Assembly: GCF_036099295.1 (NCBI RefSeq)
Contig: NZ_CP107976.1
Coordinates: forward strand, 4,092,001 to 4,156,000
Direction: 5' to 3'
From: Streptomyces sp. NBC_00358
GTDB taxonomy: Bacteria > Actinomycetota > Actinomycetes > Streptomycetales > Streptomycetaceae
DNA length: 64,000 nt
The notes under the pieces are model-generated. The model ran no database searches. It was given only the letters and a program-made list of their open reading frames with translations, and was not told the origin of the DNA. Positions 17,993-24,955 of the stretch are shown here, one piece after another; positions within the stretch are counted from its first letter, which is position 1; the number at the start of each line of letters is the position of its first letter. A program made the position numbers and the translations under genes.

Positions 17993-18622
17993 ATGCAGGG
18001 GATCGAGGGGGTGGCGATGCGAGCGAACCAGGGGGTGGCCGTGCGCGCGGACGAAGGAACTCCGGCGCCCGGGAACGACGGCGCGGCGCCGCGCGGAAGC
18101 GAGCCGCGGGGACCGGGCGGGCCCGAGATATGGATACGCGGACCGGTCCGCGAACCGGAACAGCCGCGGCAGCAGCACGAGGCGAGTCATCAACTCGTCG
18201 CGAGTCCACGGCAGTTCTCCTGGGTCGCCACTCACGGCGGAGCCGGCGCCTCCACGCTCGCCACCGTTTTCGGCGGTCATGACGCGGGCCGGGACTGGCC
18301 CCGTCCGGACCGGGGCGATCCCGCCTCGGTGCTCCTCGTCGGGCGTACGCACGCGGCGGGCCTGGACGCCGTCTCGCACACCCTCGACATCTTCCGGCGG
18401 GGCGACGCGCCGCCCGGACTCGACCTCGACGCCATCGTCCTGGTCGCGGACGCCCCGGGCCGGCTGCCGCGTCAACTCACCCAGCGCGTCAAGGTGATCA
18501 ACTCGGTCATCGACGTCTACCGCGTGCCGTGGATGCCTGCCTGGCGCACCGGTGACCTCGCCGGACCGCTGCCGCGCGAGGCCGCCCCGCTGGCCCGGCT
18601 GACCGGGAGGACCGCGCCGTGA
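17993..18622 (+). CDS. MinD/ParA-like protein with degenerate P-loop, first gene of the plus arm
   Basis: This 209-aa protein has a disordered N-terminus of ~70 residues followed by a Rossmann-like core. FSWVATHGGAGASTLATVF (about residues 75-93) matches the deviant Walker A of MinD/ParA proteins but has no lysine at either expected position. SVLLVGRTHAAGLDAV and LDAIVLVADAPGRLP resemble later strands of that fold. It may therefore bind no nucleotide and act as a structural or regulatory part. An alternative ATG is at 18017. Its stop overlaps the next start (GTGA), tying it to the pilin-like gene. The fold is moderately sure; the role is unknown. Confidence 0.7.
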   Translation: MQGIEGVAMRANQGVAVRADEGTPAPGNDGAAPRGSEPRGPGGPEIWIRGPVREPEQPRQQHEASHQLVASPRQFSWVATHGGAGASTLATVFGGHDAGRDWPRPDRGDPASVLLVGRTHAAGLDAVSHTLDIFRRGDAPPGLDLDAIVLVADAPGRLPRQLTQRVKVINSVIDVYRVPWMPAWRTGDLAGPLPREAAPLARLTGRTAP

Positions 18623-18882
18623 CCGCCCTGCACGCATTCGCCGCCGGAGCACTGGCCGAGGGGCCGCCCGCCGGTGTCGCCGCCCAGCTCGACTTCGTCC
18701 TCGGCATCATCGCGTGGCTCGTCACCGCCGCCGGTGTGGCGGGCCTGATGATCGTGGGCTCGCGAATGGCTCTCGCCGTCAAGACCGGTGACGTGGAAGA
18801 GCACTTGAGCCAGTTCCTGATGGTCATGGGAGCCTGCGTCATCGGCGCCACGGCAGGACCGATCGTCGGCTTCGTACTCTGA
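18619..18882 (+). CDS. Small two-helix membrane protein, VirB2/pilin-like (copy 1)
   Basis: This 87-aa protein has two hydrophobic helices (about 26-48 and 64-87) joined by a short charged loop, KTGDVEEHLSQ. That size and topology are those of VirB2/TrbC-type pilin subunits, although there is no sequence proof. It shares the pattern D-x-VLGI-x-AW...TAAGVAGL...ATAGP with the next plus-strand gene and is clearly its paralogue. GTG 18619 overlaps the preceding stop. A hairpin follows it at 18926. Confidence 0.72.
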   Translation: MTALHAFAAGALAEGPPAGVAAQLDFVLGIIAWLVTAAGVAGLMIVGSRMALAVKTGDVEEHLSQFLMVMGACVIGATAGPIVGFVL

Positions 18883-18925
18883 ACGACCCACCGTCCGCCA
18901 CCCGTTGATCGCCGAAGATCCCTCC

Positions 18926-18960
18926 GAGGCACCCTCACACCTGAGGGTGCCTCAGTCGTT
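18926..18960 (+). terminator. Rho-independent-type terminator after the first pilin-like gene
   Basis: GAGGCACCCTCA (18926-18937) and TGAGGGTGCCTC (18942-18953) form a perfect 12-bp stem with a CACC loop, followed by AGTCGTTTTC. It would separate a short transcript (MinD-like and pilin-like copy 1) from the main secretion operon, or attenuate it. Confidence 0.8.
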
Positions 18961-19263
18961 TTCCCGGGCCTCTCACCTCGTCCTTTATGACGGTCTCTTC
19001 CCGTCTGTCACGGACACGTCACCGACAGGTGCTGGATTCCCACATCACTTGGCTCCAGCTCACAGAAGTCGCCAAGCTCACTGTGCGACCAGGAACCCGG
19101 GGTGTCCCACGGTCCTCCGTCGCCCTCAAGTACCGCTCACAGCAAGCACGTACCGCACGCACCGCACGTACCGCTCGCACCGAGCAAGTGCCGCTCGCAG
19201 GAGGCCTGTTCCGCACGCGTTCAGCGCGTGTCCGCGGGCAGCCGACCACATCGGGGAGAAGCA
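18961..19263. promoter_or_regulatory. Intergenic region before pilin-like copy 2, with CGTACCGCA-type repeats
   Basis: About 300 bp lie between the terminator and the second pilin-like gene. A run of 9-bp units (CGTACCGCA, CGCACCGCA, CGTACCGCT) occurs at about 19148-19185. A promoter for the downstream operon is expected, but I cannot assign boxes. GGGGAGAAGC just before 19264 is the ribosome-binding site. Confidence 0.5.
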
Positions 19264-19563
19264 ATGTTCAAGGCGATAGCAGCCCAGGCCCACCAGTACG
19301 TCTACCTGGCGGACGGAAAGATCCCCGACCCCAACCGCGACGCGCCGGGCGCGCTGACCGGCAAGGTCGACACCGTCCTCGGCATCCTCGCCTGGGCCGG
19401 CACCGCGGCGGGTGTCGCGGGCGTGCTCATCACCGGCGCCATGATGGCGATCTCGATGCGCCGCGGCGAGGGCTCGGAGCACATGGGCCGCCTCGGCATG
19501 GTGCTCGGCGGCTGTGTCCTGGTGGCCACCGCGGGCCCCGTCGTCACCTTCGTCTTCGCCTGA
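19264..19563 (+). CDS. Small two-helix membrane protein, VirB2/pilin-like (copy 2)
   Basis: This 99-aa protein has helices at about 37-63 and 76-99 separated by a basic/acidic loop, MRRGEGSEHMG. It has the same D-TVLGI-LAW-GTAAGVAG...ATAGP pattern as the 87-aa protein upstream, preceded by a ~30-residue hydrophilic N-terminus. It lies at the head of the main plus-strand operon, immediately before the VirB8-like and TrbL-like genes, which supports a membrane pilin or core-channel role. That role is inferred from size, topology and neighbours. Confidence 0.75.
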   Translation: MFKAIAAQAHQYVYLADGKIPDPNRDAPGALTGKVDTVLGILAWAGTAAGVAGVLITGAMMAISMRRGEGSEHMGRLGMVLGGCVLVATAGPVVTFVFA

Positions 19564-19602
19564 CCACACCTCGTCAGAACCTGAAGCGAAGGGAGCGCAA
19601 CC

Positions 19603-20376
19603 ATGCTGAACTCCGGTCGCCCCCAAGGGGGCAGCGGGGAGTGGGAACAGCCGTTCTGGCAGCAGCGGGGCTGGATCCTGTCGGCCGGGTTCCTGCTGGT
19701 GCTGCTCGTGCTCGCCGGTTTCACGATGGTCAGCGGAGGCGGCGGGCGGCCGGCCGCCGCGTCGGGCGGCCCCGGTCACGGCCCCACCCCGTCCGCCGAC
19801 GCGGACCGCGGCGGTGGCAGGCCGGACGCCCGCCCCGCCGGCTGCCGCACCGACGACAGCGACCAGGCCAAGCCCACCCGGGCCCCGAAGGACTTCACCT
19901 GGAAGGCCGACGGCACGGGCCTGGTCCCGGTGTCGAGGACCGTGGGCCCGCTCACCTTCCACGGACCCGTCTGGTCCTGCTACGCCCGCACGCCGATGGG
20001 CTCCGTCATGGCCGCCCACGCCATCACCGACCACCTGAGCTACCCGGGCTGGCGCGAGGTCGTCGACCGGCAGGTCGTCCCCGGCGCGGGCCGCGACGCG
20101 CTCGTCGAGAGCCGTGCCGCGGCGGGCGACAAGCCCACCTCGGGCGCGCCCGACGGAGGCGGCTACGCGGGCTTCACGGTCCTGTCGTACGACAAGGAGA
20201 AGTCGACGGTGATGTTCGTGGTGCGGGTCCCCGGCAAGGACGCCTACGGCACCGCCTCGGTGACCCTGCGCTGGCTGGACGGCGACTGGAAGCTCGCGCC
20301 CGACGCCGACGGGACCGTCTATTCGGGCATGTCGCAGATCAGCGGCACCAAGGGCTTCGTCACCTGGGAGGCGTGA
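19603..20376 (+). CDS. Single-pass membrane protein with extracytoplasmic domain (VirB8/TcpC position)
   Basis: This 257-aa protein has a short cytoplasmic N-terminus, one transmembrane helix (about 27-45, WILSAGFLLVLLVLAGFTMV), a disordered Gly/Pro/Asp linker and an extracytoplasmic domain (about 95-257). Visible blocks are FHGPVWSCYARTPMGSVMAA and VTLRWLDGDWKLAPD; the latter resembles the end of NTF2-like domains that add up dW-x-V/L. Bitopic proteins with an NTF2-like outer domain in this operon position are VirB8/TcpC-type core components; that equivalence is inference. The stop is one base from the next ATG. Confidence 0.7.
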   Translation: MLNSGRPQGGSGEWEQPFWQQRGWILSAGFLLVLLVLAGFTMVSGGGGRPAAASGGPGHGPTPSADADRGGGRPDARPAGCRTDDSDQAKPTRAPKDFTWKADGTGLVPVSRTVGPLTFHGPVWSCYARTPMGSVMAAHAITDHLSYPGWREVVDRQVVPGAGRDALVESRAAAGDKPTSGAPDGGGYAGFTVLSYDKEKSTVMFVVRVPGKDAYGTASVTLRWLDGDWKLAPDADGTVYSGMSQISGTKGFVTWEA

Positions 20377-20377
20377 G

Positions 20378-21547
20378 ATGGCTTGTTCCTGGCGGGTGTA
20401 CGACTGTGTGATCGACGAGGTCGGGACACAGTTCACCGACGGTGCCGTGGTGGCCTTCGCCAAGGCGATCGGCGACGCGGCCTCGGAAGTGCTCAAGGCG
20501 CTCAACGGCGTCTGGATGAACGTCGACGTGAACGACCCCTCCAAGCCCATCGGTCTGATCGACCAGCAGGTCGACTGGATCGTCGGATACGTGGCCGTGG
20601 CCTCGCTGCTGGTGGCGGCGATCCGTATGGCGCTGGAACGCAAGGGCCAGCCGATGAAGCAGGCGTTCCTCGGGATGTGGAAGGTCATCCTCGTCGGCGC
20701 GGTCGCGGTGCCGGTCGTCCAGGCGCTCACCAAGGCCTCCGACCTGTACGCACAGCATGTGTACGAGAAGTCCGACCTCGGCGACACCGCGTCGACGATG
20801 CTCGGTGTGCTGACCCTCAACCAGCCGGGCCTCGTCCTCATCTTCGGCCTGCTCGTGATGCTGTCGAGCTTCGTGCAGATCTGTCTGATGTACATCCGCA
20901 TCGGCGTCATGATCATGCTCGTCGGCACGCTGCCGCTGGCCGCCGTCTCCTCGATGACCGGGTGGGGCGAGGGCTGGTGGAAGAAGCACGTCGGCTGGCT
21001 CGCGGCCTGGCTCCTGTACAAACCGGCGGCGGCCCTCATCATCTACTCGGCCACGTCGATGACCCAGGACACCAAGAACCTCGACCAGACCATCGCCGGT
21101 CTGGGCATGCTGATCATGGCGGTGTTCGCCCTGCCGGCCCTGCTCAAACTGATCGTTCCGGCGACCGCGGCACTGGGCGGCACCTCGGGCGGCACGGTCG
21201 CCCTCAACGCGACCAACAACGTCGCGACCGGCGCCGTCAGCATCGCCGCGGGCGGCGGCGGAGGCGGGGGCGGCGCGGCCGGTCCGCAGGGCTCGCCCTC
21301 CGCGGGCGCCGGAGCTCCGGTGGGCGGTGGCGCGGGCGGTGCCGGTGCCACCGGCGGATCGGGAGCCGCGGGCGGGGCGGGAGCCGCGGCGGCCGGGGGT
21401 GGTGCCGTGGCAGCGGGCGCGGCCACGGGCGGCGCGACCCTCGCCGTACAGGCCGCCGCGGTCGCCGTGCAGACCGGTGTCGCCGCGGCGAGCGAGGTGG
21501 CCAACTCCCTCGGCGACAACGACGGGATGAAGGGCCACAACCAATAG
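20378..21547 (+). CDS. Polytopic membrane protein, TrbL/VirB6-like (SCO6881 family)
   Basis: This 389-aa protein has a hydrophilic start (MACSWRVYDCVIDEVG), about five or six transmembrane segments between residues ~65 and ~265, and a C-terminal ~120 residues almost wholly Gly/Ala, including Gly runs. Polytopic proteins with low-complexity tails directly ahead of the VirB4 ATPase are typical of VirB6/TrbL channel components. I recognise the set as resembling the SCO6881/SCO6880 pair of Streptomyces. The segment WGEGWWKKHVGWLAAWLLYKPAAALIIY is a good marker. Membrane topology is clear; channel function is inferred. Confidence 0.8.
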   Translation: MACSWRVYDCVIDEVGTQFTDGAVVAFAKAIGDAASEVLKALNGVWMNVDVNDPSKPIGLIDQQVDWIVGYVAVASLLVAAIRMALERKGQPMKQAFLGMWKVILVGAVAVPVVQALTKASDLYAQHVYEKSDLGDTASTMLGVLTLNQPGLVLIFGLLVMLSSFVQICLMYIRIGVMIMLVGTLPLAAVSSMTGWGEGWWKKHVGWLAAWLLYKPAAALIIYSATSMTQDTKNLDQTIAGLGMLIMAVFALPALLKLIVPATAALGGTSGGTVALNATNNVATGAVSIAAGGGGGGGGAAGPQGSPSAGAGAPVGGGAGGAGATGGSGAAGGAGAAAAGGGAVAAGAATGGATLAVQAAAVAVQTGVAAASEVANSLGDNDGMKGHNQ

Positions 21548-21822
21548 GCCACCAGGCCGTGAGCCCAGGACCCCGGGAGCCCTGGAGCCCTGGAGCCCGG
21601 GACGCAACCTCCTCGGCCCGCCGGGCCCGTCCGCGGACGTCCGCGAACAGCGGTGAGCAACCGCGAACAGCCGCCGCGGCACAGCGGTCCGGAACCACGG
21701 CGGCACAGCGGTCCGGAACCACGGCGGTCCGGACCCGCCGCGGCTCCGCGGGCCGCCGCCGCCCCGGACTCCGACCCCCACGACGTACGTATCCAGCGCT
21801 TCGAGCCGGAAGAAGGAACCCC
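21548..21822 (+). repeat. Gap with 24-bp tandem repeats and a possible small ORF
   Basis: Two perfect 24-bp copies starting CGGCACAGCGGTCCGG lie at 21677-21724, followed by a partial copy. A 62-codon frame (GTG 21653 to 21841) crosses them, encodes SGPEPRR repeats and overlaps the next gene by 19 bp. It has no clear ribosome-binding site, so I do not call it a gene. AGAAGGAAC at 21811 serves the next gene. Confidence 0.55.
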
Positions 21823-23316
21823 ATGTCCACCGACGCCATGACGCGTCCCACGTACGGGAACTGGCGCAGGCCCCGCCGTCCCGGGCTCGGTCCGCTGGGT
21901 CTGCTCGGTACCGTCGTCGCCTTCGGCGGACTGCTGGTGGCGCTGCTGGCGTCGCTGGTCTCGCTGTCCGCCGCGATCGTCGTCCTGGTGCCGGTCGGGC
22001 TCTTCCTCGCCCCGCTGGCGCTGCGCACGGTCGACGGCCGCAACGTCTACCAGGTCCTCGCGATCCGCGTCGGCTGGACGCGGCGCAAGGCCAACGGCTC
22101 GCACACCTACCTCTCCGGGCCGCTGTCCCGGCGCCCCGGCGGCCGCTACCAGCCGCCAGGGCTGCTGGCGCGCACCCGGATGTACGAGGGCCGCGACGCC
22201 TACAACCGTTCCTTCGGCGTGCTGCACCACCCGGGCCGCGGCCTGTACACCGTGGTGCTGGCCTGTGAGCCGGACGGCGGTTCGCTGGTCGACCCCGCCC
22301 AGGTCGACATCTGGGTGGCCTCCTGGGGCGACTGGCTGGCGCGGCTCTCGCACGAGCCCGGCCTGCGCGGCGCCCAGGTGGTCGTGGAGACCGCCCCCGA
22401 CACCGGGACCCGGCTCGCGGCCGAGGTGCTCCCCCGGATCGCGCCGGACGCGCCGGCCGCCGCGCGGGCCGTGATGGAGGAGGTCGTCGAGCGCTATCCG
22501 TCGGCGTCCTCCGAGATGCACACGTACATCGCCCTGACCTACGGACCGACGGGCGGGCCCAAGCGCGGCACGGACGAGATCGTCACCGATCTGTCGATGC
22601 GGCTGCCCGGACTGCTGTCCGGGCTGGTCGCGGCGGGCGGCGGCAGCGCCTATCCGCTGGCCGCCGACCGGCTCGCCGAGATCGTCCGGGTGGCGTACGA
22701 CCCCGCCATCGCGCCCGCCGTGCTCAGCGCCCGCGCCGAGCACGCCGAGACCGGGGTGGAGTGGGGCGACGCGGGTCCGGCCGCGGCCGTCGAGACCGTC
22801 ACCGCGTACAAGCACGACTCGGGTGTCTCGCGCACCTGGATGCTGACGCTCGCGCCGCGCGGCACGGTCCGCTCCAGTGTCCTGCGCGGACTCCTGGAGC
22901 CGGCCCCGGGCACCCGGCGCAAGCGGGTCTCCCTGATCTACCGTCCCATCGACCCGGCGACCTCCGCGCGCATCGTCGAGTCCGACCGGCGCACCGCGCA
23001 CTTCATGGCGGGCTCACGGCGCGGTCTCGTCCAGGCGCGGGCCAGTTCGGAGATGCAGGCCGCCGAGCAGACCGCGGCCGAGGAGGCGGCGGGTGCCGGG
23101 CTGGTGGAGTTCTCGCTGATGGTGACGGTCACCGTGGACGACGAGGAGCACTTGCAGGACGCGGGCATCACCGTGCGCAACCTCCAGGCCTCGTCCCGCA
23201 TCCTGATGCGCCCCGCGGACCGGATGCAGGCCTCGGCCTTCACCTGCACGCTGCCGGTCGGCCTGCTCCCGTGGGAGCACACGCTCGTTCCGTACCAGAT
23301 CAGGGAGGCGCTGTGA
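21823..23316 (+). CDS. SCO6880-family membrane-associated protein of the secretion-like locus
   Basis: This 497-aa protein begins TRPTYGNWRRPRRPG, followed by two adjacent hydrophobic helices (about 22-65) and a long soluble part including NVYQVLAIRVGWTRRKANG, NRSFGVLHHPGRGLYTVVLACEP and RSSVLRGLLEPAPGTRRKRVSLIYRP. I recognise this as the SCO6880-type family seen next to VirB4-like ATPases in Streptomyces. Its two-helix N-terminus and position recall the PrgI/VirB3-like membrane partner of VirB4 carrying the VirB4 N-terminal region. The ATG at 21823 follows AGAAGGAAC. The stop overlaps the ATPase start (GTGA). Confidence 0.82.
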   Translation: MSTDAMTRPTYGNWRRPRRPGLGPLGLLGTVVAFGGLLVALLASLVSLSAAIVVLVPVGLFLAPLALRTVDGRNVYQVLAIRVGWTRRKANGSHTYLSGPLSRRPGGRYQPPGLLARTRMYEGRDAYNRSFGVLHHPGRGLYTVVLACEPDGGSLVDPAQVDIWVASWGDWLARLSHEPGLRGAQVVVETAPDTGTRLAAEVLPRIAPDAPAAARAVMEEVVERYPSASSEMHTYIALTYGPTGGPKRGTDEIVTDLSMRLPGLLSGLVAAGGGSAYPLAADRLAEIVRVAYDPAIAPAVLSARAEHAETGVEWGDAGPAAAVETVTAYKHDSGVSRTWMLTLAPRGTVRSSVLRGLLEPAPGTRRKRVSLIYRPIDPATSARIVESDRRTAHFMAGSRRGLVQARASSEMQAAEQTAAEEAAGAGLVEFSLMVTVTVDDEEHLQDAGITVRNLQASSRILMRPADRMQASAFTCTLPVGLLPWEHTLVPYQIREAL

Positions 23317-24857
23317 GCAGGCAGTCGACGCGGAGGGTTCCGGGGATTCCGGCCACCGCCCCGCCCCGCGGCTGGTACGGCCCCGCGGGCGGCCAGGTCG
23401 GGCATGTCGACCCGCCCGCGCTGTGGCGCGCGACCACCGTGCAGGCCTGCGGGCTCTGGCCGTTCGCGGCCGGCTCCGGCGCGCCGATGACCGGAGTGCC
23501 GCTCGGCCAGCACCTGCACACCGGGGCGACGGTCTGCGGCGACCCCATCTCCTGGTTCACCAGGGCCCGTTACATCTCCAACCCGTCGCTCTTCATGCTG
23601 GGCATGCCCGGCCTCGGCAAGTCGACCCTGGTCAACCGCATGCTGATCGGGATGTCCGCGACCGGCATCACACCGCTGGTCCTCGGCGACCTGAAGCCCG
23701 ACTACGCCGACACCGTACGGGCGTTGGGCGGCCAGGTGATCTCCATCGGGCGCGGGGTCGGCGGCATCAACGTCCTCGACCCGGGCGCGATGGGTGAGGC
23801 GGCGGCCCGGATCGGGGGCGAGCGCGGCCGGATCCTCGCGGCGGAGGCGCACGGCCGGGTGCTGAACATGGTCGCGGCGCTGATCACCATCGTGCGCGGG
23901 CGGCCGATGGACGACCACGAGCAGTCGGTGCTGTCCGCCTGTCTGCACCATCTCGCGGAGCGTACGAAGCCGGGGCGGGCGCCGATCCTGCCGGATCTGC
24001 TGAACGTGCTGGACGAGGGCCCGGACCGGGTCCGCGCGGTGACCCTGGACCGCGGCGACGTGGCCCGCTACCAGGAGGCCGTCGACCCGCTGCACCGCTC
24101 GCTGCTCGGCGTGCTCGACGGGCCGCTCGGCGACACCTTCGCCACCGAGACGTCGACCCGGATCGACCCCGACGCGCCCGCCGTGTGCGTGGACATCTCC
24201 CGGATCGGCGAGGCGGACACCCAGCTCACGGCCGCCGCGATGCTCGCGGCCTGGTCGGACGGACTCGGCACGGTGGCCGCCGCGCACGCGCTCGCGGACG
24301 CCGGGCTCGCCCCGCAGCGCTGGTTCTTCACCGTCCTCGACGAACTGTGGCGCCCGCTGCGGGCCGCCTCGGGCATCGTGGAACGGATCGACGCGCTGAC
24401 CCGGCTGAACCGTTCGCTGGGGCTCGGCGACGCGAAGATCACCCACACCCTGAAGGACGCCGAGGCCCTCGGCAGCGAGTCCGACCGCGCCAAGGCGCGC
24501 GGCTTCGTGGAGCGGGCGGGCATGGTCGTCTGCGCCGGTCTCCCCCGCTCGGAGATGCGGGAACTCGGCGAGATCGTCGGCATGTCGGAACGCGAGATCG
24601 AGCTCGTGTCGTCCTGGTCGTCGCCGCCCGGCTGGGCCAGCAGCGGCGGCAACGAGGAGCCGCCCGGACGCGGACGCTTCCTGATCAAGGTGGGCGGGCG
24701 CCCCGGCATCCCGATCAAGGTGTCCATCACCGACACCGAACGCGCCCTGCACAACACGAACACCCGCTGGTCGGAGGCGGGCAAGCCGTCTCTGCACAAG
24801 AATCCCGGCGCACATTCCAGCCAGTTCGGGGGAAGTTCCAGCCCGTCCGGCGTTTGA
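23313..24857 (+). CDS. VirB4-like secretion ATPase
   Basis: This 514-aa cytoplasmic P-loop ATPase should power assembly or transport of the type IV-like machine. Walker A is GMPGLGKST (about residues 97-105) and Walker B is WFFTVLDELWRP (Asp343-Glu344). Further VirB4/TraG-class features are VLGDLKPDYADTVRALGGQVISIG after Walker A and a late motif segment LNRSLGLGDAKITHTLKDAEAL. It lacks the long N-terminal half of classical VirB4 (~800 aa), and the preceding SCO6880-family protein probably supplies it as a separate chain. The GTG start overlaps the preceding stop. Confidence 0.88.
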   Translation: MSRQSTRRVPGIPATAPPRGWYGPAGGQVGHVDPPALWRATTVQACGLWPFAAGSGAPMTGVPLGQHLHTGATVCGDPISWFTRARYISNPSLFMLGMPGLGKSTLVNRMLIGMSATGITPLVLGDLKPDYADTVRALGGQVISIGRGVGGINVLDPGAMGEAAARIGGERGRILAAEAHGRVLNMVAALITIVRGRPMDDHEQSVLSACLHHLAERTKPGRAPILPDLLNVLDEGPDRVRAVTLDRGDVARYQEAVDPLHRSLLGVLDGPLGDTFATETSTRIDPDAPAVCVDISRIGEADTQLTAAAMLAAWSDGLGTVAAAHALADAGLAPQRWFFTVLDELWRPLRAASGIVERIDALTRLNRSLGLGDAKITHTLKDAEALGSESDRAKARGFVERAGMVVCAGLPRSEMRELGEIVGMSEREIELVSSWSSPPGWASSGGNEEPPGRGRFLIKVGGRPGIPIKVSITDTERALHNTNTRWSEAGKPSLHKNPGAHSSQFGGSSSPSGV

Positions 24858-24900
24858 GGACCCGCGCGGAGCGCGGCGGGGGGCCGGGGGCGCCGCCCCG
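24820..24900. repeat. Streptomyces-type intergenic repeat at the 3' end of the VirB4-like gene
   Basis: CCAGCCCGTCCGGCGTTTGA (from about 24838), followed by GGACCCGCGCGGAGCGC and G/C runs, is a sequence I recognise as recurring at gene ends in many Streptomyces genomes. Here it supplies the last codons and stop of the ATPase, so the C-terminal Ser-Ser-Pro-Ser-Gly-Val probably comes from repeat insertion. Recognition is from memory only. Confidence 0.5.
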
Positions 24901-24955
24901 GGATGGGACGGGCAGGGGCGGCGGGGGCGAGAAACATCCAACGGGGGGAGCAGAG

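Noticed and set aside
18905..19279. 124-codon plus-strand frame between the two pilin-like genes
   Set aside because: It runs through the terminator hairpin and the ribosome-binding site of the next gene, and its composition is repeat-driven.
20383..21822. Upstream extension of the SCO6880-family frame to a 977-codon protein
   Set aside because: The extension is the TrbL-like gene read in another frame (Arg/Gly-rich). ATG 21823 with AGAAGGAAC gives the family N-terminus.
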